Assembly: GCA_021850505.1 (NCBI GenBank)
Contig: JAJZLW010000005.1
Coordinates: forward strand, 1 to 36,916
Direction: 5' to 3'
DNA: 36,916 nucleotides
Origin: Thermoplasmata archaeon
GTDB taxonomy: Archaea; Thermoplasmatota; Thermoplasmata; Thermoplasmatales; Thermoplasmataceae
The position numbers and the translations under genes are program-made. Below the pieces are notes generated by a model that saw only the letters and a list, made by a program, of their open reading frames with translations, was not told where the DNA came from and made no database searches. Shown here piece by piece: positions 15,311 through 21,792 of the stretch; position 1 is the first letter of the stretch; the number at the start of each line of letters is the position of its first letter.

Positions 15311-16312
15311 GTGTCGAAATTTGCTGTAGCCATTGCAGTTTCCATTCTATTGGTTCTTGTTGTCTTTTCCCAGATTGCAAATGCATCTGATTCGGAAAGC
15401 GACATAACGTTGGCTAAGTCTCCACAGATCACGATAAATGTTTCCAACAATATCAGCATAAATGTTTCCTATTTTGGAATGATTTTGATGACAAACAACA
15501 CTGTAATTGGTGCGAATTTTGAGCAGCAGACATGGAATTTCCTGAATACCTCATCCGGTTATAGCTATGAATCCTCATTCCTCATGGGATCGCTGAAGGA
15601 TACTGATCTCGGCGATTTTTACAGTAAATACATCGTACCGAGTGAAAAACAGGATCAGGTCTCATCCTCAAATTATACAGTGGGCGTTAATGCTTACGTT
15701 AACTTTTCGAAATATACTGGAACAATCTCGTCGCTCCTAGTTAAAAATTCAACATTGAATACTGTCTGCAGCATCAATCAGATACCATCATCAACCATTA
15801 AGACATCATTGTCGATCGATTTCACTTTGCCGGTTGCACTGAGTGAATACAATGTATATCTTATCCAGGTCCTTAGAGGATCGGAAGATTCCAAGGGCCT
15901 CATGTATGAAAATGTTAGCGCGACCAGTAATAATGCAACCTACAGTGGAATTGCCATGCAGAATTTAAATGCAAATAACAGCACCAAGGCACTTTACTGG
16001 TGGTCCAACAACTTCCTGCATAATGGTCTCACGGGAACCGATAAGGCATCAATCTTTCAGGGTGAGGAAAATGAATACCTTGTCTATAATTTCACTGCTG
16101 CTGGAAAACAGGGCAAAAATGTGATTCTTCAGGATCCGTTCTTGTCTGTGAATGGAATCAGTATAATTGGAAGCAAGATCACCCACGTTATCCAGGGTGC
16201 AGTAAACTATTTCTTACAGCATATTATTTTTACACTATCAGGGTTTGCAATAGGTGCGGCAGTACTTCTTAGTTTTTTTGTGAGACATTTAAAGGGAAGG
16301 ATAAAGGTCTAA
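15311..16312 (+). CDS. Surface protein with signal peptide and C-terminal membrane anchor
   Basis: A 333-residue protein with an N-terminal hydrophobic export segment (AVAIAVSILLVLVVFSQIANA, about residues 5-25 with a cleavable-looking A-N-A), a beta-rich external domain holding many N-x-S/T sequons (for example NVSNNISINVS), and a C-terminal helix near residues 300-324 followed by a basic HLKGRIKV tail inside the cell. This is the layout of archaeal cell-surface glycoproteins. No enzymatic motif is seen and no family is recognised. GTG 15311 is chosen because of the TATA box 25 bases upstream. It is divergent from the PepSY gene, and its last 4 bases overlap the convergent HTH gene. Confidence 0.7.
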   Translation: MSKFAVAIAVSILLVLVVFSQIANASDSESDITLAKSPQITINVSNNISINVSYFGMILMTNNTVIGANFEQQTWNFLNTSSGYSYESSFLMGSLKDTDLGDFYSKYIVPSEKQDQVSSSNYTVGVNAYVNFSKYTGTISSLLVKNSTLNTVCSINQIPSSTIKTSLSIDFTLPVALSEYNVYLIQVLRGSEDSKGLMYENVSATSNNATYSGIAMQNLNANNSTKALYWWSNNFLHNGLTGTDKASIFQGEENEYLVYNFTAAGKQGKNVILQDPFLSVNGISIIGSKITHVIQGAVNYFLQHIIFTLSGFAIGAAVLLSFFVRHLKGRIKV

Positions 16313-16803
16313 AATTCATCAATAAGATTCAGAATTGATAAAGCGATCGAGTCGATGAAACTCTGACCGTATTTCTTTAGGAATCTTATCAGAGCAGCCC
16401 GGTCCACCAGCGTGATGGTTAACCTGTTTCCATCTTCTGCAGTTCTGATTAATCCATCATTATCCATCTCAATCAGGATCTGCCTCTGCTTCTCGCTCAT
16501 ATTTTTGTCTATTGTATAATTTTTATTTGATAGGGCGCCTACCAAAATTTCCTTTCCATATTTTATTCTCATGAAATAGGCAATTTTTCTCTCGGATATT
16601 GTGCCTGATTCGTTCGAAAAAAATCTCATGTTACCGCCTTCCCTCATGGAATAAATTCTTCCTTCCCTTTCCAGCTGGTAAAGATGGTAGTCAAGCTTTC
16701 CAACCGCTGAACCTGTTCTCCTCTGTAGCTCCCTGAAATGCAGTCCCGGATTTTTGGAGATTATCTCCATCAGTTTTTCCCTGAAATTTTCGAAATTGGT
16801 CAC
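16309..16803 (-). CDS. Winged-helix transcriptional regulator with two HTH segments
   Basis: A 164-residue protein. The first 60 residues, containing NPGLHFRELQRRTG then GKLDYHLYQLEREGRI and a wing with FFSNE, are a classic archaeal winged helix-turn-helix of the ArsR/MarR-like type. A second region around 100-135 (MSEKQRQILIEMDNDGLIR then NRLTITLVDRAAL) looks like a second winged helix. The C-terminal helix may dimerise. GTG 16803 directly follows the TGA stop of the membrane-protein gene with no gap, so the two are translationally coupled and probably work together. Confidence 0.8.
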   Translation of the reverse strand: MTNFENFREKLMEIISKNPGLHFRELQRRTGSAVGKLDYHLYQLEREGRIYSMREGGNMRFFSNESGTISERKIAYFMRIKYGKEILVGALSNKNYTIDKNMSEKQRQILIEMDNDGLIRTAEDGNRLTITLVDRAALIRFLKKYGQSFIDSIALSILNLIDEF

Positions 16804-17088
16804 TCAGGACATTCCTCTCAAAATTCCAATATAGAATACCACCAGCACTGAAAAAGCAAGCAATACTCCTGCCTCGGAACCAGAAAAGGAAACATAACCA
16901 AGAAGGTTGAGCAACATGGAGATCAAATATACTAAGACTATCAAGGAAATCAAGAAAATTCCACTTACCAATCTGATCTTTCTTATCCTTCTTACTTTGT
17001 ATGAACCAATAAGAATGATTATGTCAATAAAAATTGAAAACCCAATTACCAAAAATATAAAATCTGTAAAATAGGAACTAAAGGGCAC
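16804..17088 (-). CDS. Three-helix membrane protein coupled to an HTH regulator
   Basis: A 94-residue protein with three hydrophobic helices (about residues 9-28, 40-65 and 70-90) and a strongly basic loop SYKVRRIRKIRLV between the first two, which by the positive-inside rule is cytoplasmic. No family recognised. GTG 17088 is the start: the TATA box is 26 bases upstream. As the first gene of a pair with a winged-helix protein it may be a membrane sensor or a sequestering partner for that regulator; this is inference from gene order only. Confidence 0.65.
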   Translation of the reverse strand: MPFSSYFTDFIFLVIGFSIFIDIIILIGSYKVRRIRKIRLVSGIFLISLIVLVYLISMLLNLLGYVSFSGSEAGVLLAFSVLVVFYIGILRGMS

Positions 17089-17108
17089 ATGTCACCATCT
17101 AAATCAGT

Positions 17109-17119
17109 TTAATTTAATT
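17109..17119 (-). promoter_or_regulatory. TATA box of the membrane protein-HTH pair
   Basis: Minus-strand ATTAAATTAAA is centred 26 bases before GTG 17088. The rest of the 262-base gap up to 17350 shows no gene on either strand. Confidence 0.5.
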
Positions 17120-17313
17120 TTGCCTGATTGGTTTGATATAAAGCCAAATTTACCGACTGGAACAAATCCCGATTATAACTTAAAACTCAAGTTCGACAGA
17201 TTCTAACAGGTTATTAAGTGGGAGCATTATTTATCTTATTTGAATGCTTATTGGTCGCCTTATCATAAAAAGTCAACTGAATCTTTGTTTTTTAAGGCAA
17301 TGAGGTAAACATA

Positions 17314-17321
17314 GTTATATT
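17314..17321 (+). promoter_or_regulatory. TATA-like element before the RAM-domain gene
   Basis: GTTATATT is centred 34 bases before GTG 17351, predicting a transcript start about 8 bases ahead of it. Confidence 0.4.
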
Positions 17322-17350
17322 CATTAAAGATTAGGTGTCCGGGTGCGACA

Positions 17351-17668
17351 GTGGAAACCAGTGAAGTGGAGCATGCCTTTGGCAAGTATTATCAGAACAA
17401 GATAGTGACTGCGGTCATAGGAGTGGAAACTGACGTCAACAAGGTGGAGGCAGTAGCTAAGGGCATTATAGGACACAACAGTGTTGAAGACGCTTTCATT
17501 GTAACCGGGGAATACGATATAATTCTCAAGGTGAGGTTTCCTGAATTTTGGGCCCTCCAGGAATTTCTTGTTGACGAATTGAGCAAGATACCGGGCGTCA
17601 GATCTATCAAGACCATGATGGTACTTACCACTGTTAAGGACAAAGGAAAAACATTGATGGAATCGTGA
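17351..17668 (+). CDS. Stand-alone Lrp/AsnC ligand-binding (RAM) domain protein
   Basis: A 105-residue protein equal to the C-terminal effector domain of Lrp/AsnC regulators, without the helix-turn-helix. The alpha-beta order is clear: TAVIGVETDVNKVEAVAKGI, then VEDAFIVTGEYDIILKVRF, ending in IPGVRSIKTMMVLTTVKDKG. The G-E-Y-D-I motif marks the amino-acid binding site at the dimer interface. Such proteins form octamers or mixed oligomers with full-length Lrp proteins and may tune them. GTG 17351 is the only reasonable start. It overlaps UPF0147 by four bases (GTGA), so the two form one transcript. Confidence 0.85.
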   Translation: METSEVEHAFGKYYQNKIVTAVIGVETDVNKVEAVAKGIIGHNSVEDAFIVTGEYDIILKVRFPEFWALQEFLVDELSKIPGVRSIKTMMVLTTVKDKGKTLMES

Positions 17669-17931
17669 TAAATATGGATGAGAAATTATTTGAAGAGGTT
17701 ATATACCTGCTTGATGAGCTGGCACAGGACAATACCATACCAAGGAATGTGAGAAAACATGCTACAGATGCTAAATCCAGATTATCCAATAAGAAGGAGA
17801 GCCTGGATCTGAGGTGCGCCACTGTGATCTCTTCTCTGGATGATCTAACTAACGATCCCAATGTCCCGGCGCACGCCAGAACTTTTCTCTATACATTGAT
17901 GAGCAAACTTGAGGCACTTTCAAAATCATAA
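17665..17931 (+). CDS. UPF0147 family protein
   Basis: An 88-residue all-helical archaeal protein of the uncharacterised UPF0147 family, recognised by LLDELAQDNTIPRNVRKHAT followed later by DLTNDPNVPAHARTFLY, two related D-x-x-V/I-P-x-x-x-R-x-x-x repeats at about residues 22-35 and 65-75. Function unknown. The start is either GTG 17665, overlapping the previous stop as GTGA, or ATG 17674. A T-run begins immediately after the stop, so the RAM and UPF0147 genes form a closed two-gene unit. Confidence 0.85.
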   Translation: MINMDEKLFEEVIYLLDELAQDNTIPRNVRKHATDAKSRLSNKKESLDLRCATVISSLDDLTNDPNVPAHARTFLYTLMSKLEALSKS

Positions 17932-17939
17932 TTTTTTTT
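17932..17939 (+). terminator. T-run terminator of the RAM-UPF0147 unit
   Basis: Eight T residues start right after the UPF0147 stop codon (TAA then TTTTTTTT). Confidence 0.6.
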
Positions 17940-17966
17940 CAATTTGTATTTAAATTTTATAAAGCT

Positions 17967-17980
17967 ATCTATATATAGAT
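17967..17980. promoter_or_regulatory. Perfect 14-base palindrome at an HTH-gene promoter
   Basis: ATCTATATATAGAT equals its own reverse complement. It abuts the TATA-like TTTATAATA at 17980-17988, about 20 bases before the TTG start at 18005. Position suggests an autoregulatory operator, though the palindrome is AT-rich and could partly be a TATA/BRE duplicate. Confidence 0.5.
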
Positions 17981-18004
17981 TTATAATATAGCAGGCGGAT
18001 CAAA

Positions 18005-18361
18005 TTGCCTATTTCAGAAGAAGGGGAAAAGCTCGCAAAGTCGCTCATACTATCGGATATTCCTAGAAGCGTTGCATACACACTCGTATATATTAGGGAC
18101 AAGGGCGAGATAACAAGTGTTGAGATTGAGAGAGAAACCGGTCTGAGACAACCAGAGGTATCAATCGCCATGCAGTGGCTGAGAAGAAGAGGATGGGTCA
18201 ACAAAAGAAACATGAAGAAAGAGGGAAAGGGGAGACCTATCCATGGTTATAAGCTATCCAAGGGTTTCAATGAGATACTCGAGGAGATAATTATGGATCT
18301 CAGCTCAGAAATTCAGGAGATACAGGATAAGATCAAGAAGTTACAGGAGTTCAAACATTAG
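18005..18361 (+). CDS. Winged-helix regulator with C-terminal coiled coil
   Basis: A 118-residue DNA-binding protein. Residues about 20-70, with IPRSVAYTLVYIRDKGEIT, SVEIERETGLRQPEVS and IAMQWLRRRGWV, form an archaeal winged helix in which RQPEVSIAMQWL is the recognition helix. A wing with KEGKGRPIHGY follows. The last 35 residues (EILEEIIMDLSSEIQEIQDK) are a heptad-patterned coiled coil for dimerisation. It starts at TTG 18005; no ATG or GTG lies in frame at the right place. A perfect palindrome in its promoter suggests autoregulation. Converges on rpiA with a four-base overlap. Target genes unknown. Confidence 0.8.
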   Translation: MPISEEGEKLAKSLILSDIPRSVAYTLVYIRDKGEITSVEIERETGLRQPEVSIAMQWLRRRGWVNKRNMKKEGKGRPIHGYKLSKGFNEILEEIIMDLSSEIQEIQDKIKKLQEFKH

Positions 18362-19038
18362 CTTTTATACGGGTTAATCTCGTAGGCTGAATTTCCATTA
18401 CCAACTATTATCTTTGTTGCCATATTTACAAATAACCCTACCTCAACCACACCCGGAATAAGTTTTATCTGCGTTTCCAGCCTGGCTGGTTCATCTATTC
18501 TATAAAAAGAACAGTCAACAATATAATTTCCATTATCCGTAATGAATCCTTCACGTGTTTCACAATCATCGCATAATACGCGTATGCGGGAAACAGTCTG
18601 TTCATAAAGGAAAGGCAGGATCTCTACAGGCAGCTTCTTTCGGCTGAGGTACGATTCCGATATCTTCGATTCGTCGACCATCACATAAAATTTCCTGCTC
18701 GATGCCGCCACGATCTTCTCTCTTGTAAGGGCGCCACCTCCACCCTTAATCAGGTTGCCCTTTGTGTCGACCTCGTCTGCACCGTCGAAATCAATGTCTA
18801 TCTGCTGATTGGTTAGTTTGGAAATCTTAATGCCCAGTTTTCTGGCCATTTTTTCAGTGGCCCTGGAAGTCGGAATCCCTGAGATATCGAGACCATTCTT
18901 CACCTCTTCAGATAGAAATTTTAAAAAATATTGCGTGGTTGAACCTGTACCAAGGCCTATCAACATGCCATCCCTCACGTATGAGACTGCCTTCTTGGCA
19001 GCTGATCTCTTGCCGGATTCTGGATCAGTATTTGCCAT
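18358..19038 (-). CDS. rpiA: Ribose-5-phosphate isomerase A
   Basis: RpiA interconverts ribulose 5-phosphate and ribose 5-phosphate, supplying ribose for PRPP and hence for the purine genes in this window. The 226-residue protein has the phosphate loop GLGTGSTTQYF (about 28-38), the catalytic acidic region DFDGADEVD followed by LIKGGGGALTREKIVA with its general-base Asp/Glu and Lys, and PVEILPF near residue 136. Full length for the family. ATG 19038 is preceded by a TATA-like element 27 bases upstream. Confidence 0.95.
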   Translation of the reverse strand: MANTDPESGKRSAAKKAVSYVRDGMLIGLGTGSTTQYFLKFLSEEVKNGLDISGIPTSRATEKMARKLGIKISKLTNQQIDIDFDGADEVDTKGNLIKGGGGALTREKIVAASSRKFYVMVDESKISESYLSRKKLPVEILPFLYEQTVSRIRVLCDDCETREGFITDNGNYIVDCSFYRIDEPARLETQIKLIPGVVEVGLFVNMATKIIVGNGNSAYEINPYKS

Positions 19039-19058
19039 CAGTTCGTGATGAGAGGCAG

Positions 19059-19071
19059 CTAAAATAATTTT
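19059..19071 (-). promoter_or_regulatory. TATA box of rpiA
   Basis: Minus-strand AAAATTATTTTAG is centred 27 bases before rpiA ATG 19038. Confidence 0.45.
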
Positions 19072-19110
19072 CCATGTTAAAATGAAAAAAATGCAGTTAA
19101 TAACCGGTAA

Positions 19111-19121
19111 AACAATATAAG
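19111..19121 (+). promoter_or_regulatory. TATA box of the acyl-CoA thioesterase gene
   Basis: AACAATATAAG is centred about 26 bases before ATG 19143. Confidence 0.5.
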
Positions 19122-19142
19122 CATCCTTCGAATGTTGATATC

Positions 19143-19646
19143 ATGGAAAAGAAGAGCTGGAAAGAATCCTACTCTGAATTGCAGAGAATAGTGCTACCGG
19201 GTGACACAAATGTATTTGACAGCCTTTACGGGGGCAGGCTTGTTGAGTGGATAGATAATGTCGCTTCGATTGTCGCCATGAAACACAGCAGAAAAAGAAC
19301 AGTGACTGGAAGCATAGACAATCTTTTTTTTCTATCACCAATCAGGATGGGTTACATTGTTTACATGAAGGGCAGGATAAATTTTACCACTAGAACAACC
19401 ATGGAAATCGAGGTCGATGTTGAATCAGAAGAGGGAATTACTGGAACTAGAAGATTTACAACCAAGGCATACCTTACCTATGTCGCCATCGATGCAGATG
19501 GGAGACCAATTGACTGCCCTGAGCTATTGCTGGAAACCGATGATGATAAAAGAAGATTTGAAGAGGCAAGGGTCAGGAGCATAAACAGGAAGGCCCTATT
19601 GAATAAAATAAGGGATAAGGTCAAAAGTGAGCAGGGATCAGATTGA
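19143..19646 (+). CDS. Hotdog-fold acyl-CoA thioesterase
   Basis: A 167-residue single hotdog domain of the BACH/YciA-like acyl-CoA thioesterase group. Recognised by LPGDTNVFDSLYGGRLVEWI with the conserved N/D-x-x-G-x-x-x-G-G-x-L-x-x-W pattern, then DNLFFLSPIRMGYIVYMKGRI and MEIEVDVESEE. Such enzymes hydrolyse acyl-CoA to free acid and CoA; the acyl chain length is not predictable. The basic C-terminal helix is a normal extension. Single gene with its own promoter; the next gene is 116 bases downstream on the same strand and has its own TATA box. Confidence 0.85.
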   Translation: MEKKSWKESYSELQRIVLPGDTNVFDSLYGGRLVEWIDNVASIVAMKHSRKRTVTGSIDNLFFLSPIRMGYIVYMKGRINFTTRTTMEIEVDVESEEGITGTRRFTTKAYLTYVAIDADGRPIDCPELLLETDDDKRRFEEARVRSINRKALLNKIRDKVKSEQGSD

Positions 19647-19730
19647 CCACACTTTTTCAATTTACATCATAGCGTTTTGTATATGGTATTTTCTTTATTC
19701 TGATAAATCTTGATCCAGCGGATTCAAAAA

Positions 19731-19744
19731 GTAATAAATATAAC
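19731..19744 (+). promoter_or_regulatory. TATA box of the VirB/Ced-like cluster
   Basis: GTAATAAATATAAC is centred about 25 bases before ATG 19763 and is the only clear promoter before the four tightly spaced genes. Confidence 0.55.
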
Positions 19745-19762
19745 GTAAAGTTCATGTAAATA

Positions 19763-20044
19763 ATGGCATTAAGTGAAATAATTGCACTTATTACATCTAC
19801 TACCACAAATACACAACTTTACGATATACTTAACAGGGTATATCTTATAGTAATTTCAGTTTCCGCCCTGTTAATAGCATTGCTCTGGATTCCTATTGCT
19901 TTGGGTTTCTTCAGCTCGGATGAGAACCGGAAGACAGATGCCAAAATGAAATTGAAAAACGCTGTCTACGGTACGGTAATTTATGTTCTTGCAGTCAGTG
20001 GCGTCCTTTATGCTGTATTTCAGTATGTAGCGCTTGGTACGTGA
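19763..20044 (+). CDS. Small two-helix membrane protein, VirB2/CedA1-like pilin candidate
   Basis: A 93-residue protein with a short amphipathic N-terminus, helix 1 at about 25-49 (VYLIVISVSALLIALLWIP), a charged loop with DENRKTDAKMKLKNA, and helix 2 at about 66-90 (GTVIYVLAVSGVLYAVF). This two-helix hairpin with a basic loop carrying a lysine-rich K-L-K-N-A-V-Y-G turn is the layout of VirB2/TrbC-type conjugation pilins and of the crenarchaeal Ced/Ted pilin subunits. Sequence similarity at this size is weak, so the call rests on topology plus the three following genes. First gene of the unit; 19 bases before the next. Confidence 0.55.
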   Translation: MALSEIIALITSTTTNTQLYDILNRVYLIVISVSALLIALLWIPIALGFFSSDENRKTDAKMKLKNAVYGTVIYVLAVSGVLYAVFQYVALGT

Positions 20045-20063
20045 TTAACTGTCTCCAGCATCA

Positions 20064-21068
20064 GTGGAATCACTATTCTTCTCACTGTTTTCATTGGTTG
20101 ATGATGCATATCTTGCAATAATATCTCCATTCTGGAACCTTGCTGTTAATTATGGCCTCAACCCAGACTATTCCTTCTATTCCATAATCGGAACCAACAG
20201 CGCATATGTTAACATATACAACCTTGTTTTTGCGTCATTTTACTTCATTCTTGCTGAGATTTTGATACTGGGCGGAATTATAGCTTTCATGATAACAAAT
20301 TCATTCCTGGGACCAGTGAACAGGAATACGTTCATAATCAGGCTCGGCATTGGAGCAATTTTGCCATTATTTGCGCTCCAGGTACTGTCACTTTTCCTGA
20401 ATTTTTCCGGGGATGCATTTCTTTCAATCTGGAATGGGGCAGGAATAAACTGGAGCTCAGGGTTAAGTTTGGTCAACCTTGGTTCAGGCCTTCAGTCAAT
20501 TTCAGGGGTAAATTCAACCTATCTGCCGGTGATGGAATTCTTTTTCCTTAGTGGATATTTTCTGTCAATTGTCAGCCTGATCATTACACTTGAGCTAAGG
20601 CAGGCCCTGCTTATCGTGCTGTCAATTGCAATCCCGATATTCTCAATTACATTTGTAATTCCAAAGCTTGACCAGTATGCTATGAGGCTGTGGAAGCTAT
20701 TTTTCGAGGCTGCTCTTTTTCCGTTCTTCACGATAATTGGCGTATATTTTGCAATTGAATATTCTGGTGTGTTCCTCCTGCAACTTGCCTTCCTGATATT
20801 CGCAGGATCTTCCCCCTTTGTGATAGTATCGGCTTTCAGAATATTTTCATCAGGCTCGTTTCTTGGCATAGTGAACGGATTGTCATTGGAGAATTCAATA
20901 GGGAGGGCTGCCAACATTGGCTCATCTGTTGCAAGCATGGATGCTCTGAGAACTGGTCTGTCCGTGGCTGGAATAAACCCATCTGTTGCCATAAGCGGAT
21001 CTAAAAATGGAGGAATTAACTGGCAGGAGATCTATAATCGTGATTTTGACTACAGGAGAGAATGGTAA
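20064..21068 (+). CDS. Polytopic membrane protein, VirB6/TrbL/CedA-like
   Basis: A 334-residue protein with about six membrane helices (roughly 51-78, 92-114, 156-177, 180-200, 213-231, 235-258), a Ser/Gly/Asn-rich external loop at 115-152 and a soluble tail of 70 residues containing NGLSLENSIGRAANIGSSVA. The segment LELRQALLIVLSIAIPIFSI followed by P-K-L-D-Q resembles the central region of VirB6/TrbL channel proteins and CedA. Inferred role: inner-membrane pore or platform of a DNA-transfer machine. The start is GTG 20064, since an in-frame stop lies at 20046-20048. Its last seven bases overlap the next gene. Confidence 0.55.
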   Translation: MESLFFSLFSLVDDAYLAIISPFWNLAVNYGLNPDYSFYSIIGTNSAYVNIYNLVFASFYFILAEILILGGIIAFMITNSFLGPVNRNTFIIRLGIGAILPLFALQVLSLFLNFSGDAFLSIWNGAGINWSSGLSLVNLGSGLQSISGVNSTYLPVMEFFFLSGYFLSIVSLIITLELRQALLIVLSIAIPIFSITFVIPKLDQYAMRLWKLFFEAALFPFFTIIGVYFAIEYSGVFLLQLAFLIFAGSSPFVIVSAFRIFSSGSFLGIVNGLSLENSIGRAANIGSSVASMDALRTGLSVAGINPSVAISGSKNGGINWQEIYNRDFDYRREW

Positions 21069-21775
21069 TTTTGAGATCTGAAAAATTTCCGTCCAACCTC
21101 TATGGATTCAGATCATCCGTGCTTGGGATATCGGCAGACAGGATATTGACCATAGCAATCTTTTCACTTGTTGCATTTATAATTTCAAGATATTACATAC
21201 CAATTTCACTTGTTGTCCTGGCCTGCGGCTTTATCCTGGCGCTTTCATCCCGAAATGGAAGACAGCCTCTCCTTTACTACATATCCGCTTTTTCATGGAA
21301 AGTTTCAGGAAAAAATATAATCGTTGAAACCGGATTCGAAGTATCTGAGCGGTCATTCACAGTAATATCAGAAGGGAAGAGAAAAGCTGTAATATTATCC
21401 ATTACCTCAGACGAAATATATGACCTTAACGAGCAGGATTCGTTTAATGTAGCCGGGCAGATTAACAATTTACTTCAGTCTGATCTGGAGATCAAACTGA
21501 TGATAATGTCGGTTCCAGCGGAAAAATTGAAGGTTGACTCCTTTGAAAAAGACACTGATGAATTTCAGTACTACACTATGGTAAACGATGCGATTGGGTC
21601 CACTATGTTCCACAGGATGTATATGATCCTCGCGAATTCAGGGCCATCCTCCTCGGTTTCCCCAACAGATGAGAAGATTAAGGCCGTTATAGGATTTCTT
21701 CAATCAGCTGGCTGCATTGTGCGTACTAAAGTAAGCAGGGAGGAGGTGTCAGATCTATTCTACAGCCTGACCTGA
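21062..21775 (+). CDS. VirB3/PrgI-like membrane protein with soluble domain
   Basis: A 237-residue protein. The N-terminus NLYGFRSSVLGISADRIL precedes two close helices (about 27-43 and 46-62) and then a cytoplasmic GRQPLLYYISAFSWK segment, which is the arrangement of VirB3/PrgI and of the short N-terminal membrane hairpin of SCO6880-like secretion proteins. The remaining 160 residues alternate strands and helices and contain LNEQDSFNVAGQINNLLQSD, an L-x-x-x-x-x-x-x-Q-I-x-x-L-L pattern as found in VirB4 N-terminal domains. It overlaps the previous gene by 7 bases and precedes the ATPase by 17. Inferred membrane tether of the ATPase. Confidence 0.55.
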   Translation: MVILRSEKFPSNLYGFRSSVLGISADRILTIAIFSLVAFIISRYYIPISLVVLACGFILALSSRNGRQPLLYYISAFSWKVSGKNIIVETGFEVSERSFTVISEGKRKAVILSITSDEIYDLNEQDSFNVAGQINNLLQSDLEIKLMIMSVPAEKLKVDSFEKDTDEFQYYTMVNDAIGSTMFHRMYMILANSGPSSSVSPTDEKIKAVIGFLQSAGCIVRTKVSREEVSDLFYSLT

Positions 21776-21792
21776 CCTGCATTCCAATAATC

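Noticed and set aside
17089..17350. Possible small gene or RNA in the 262-base gap
   Set aside because: Only very short frames and no convincing stem structure; promoters for the flanking genes explain part of it.
20519..20992. 157-codon minus-strand frame inside the VirB6-like gene
   Set aside because: Antisense shadow; the plus-strand frame has membrane-protein composition and operon overlaps.
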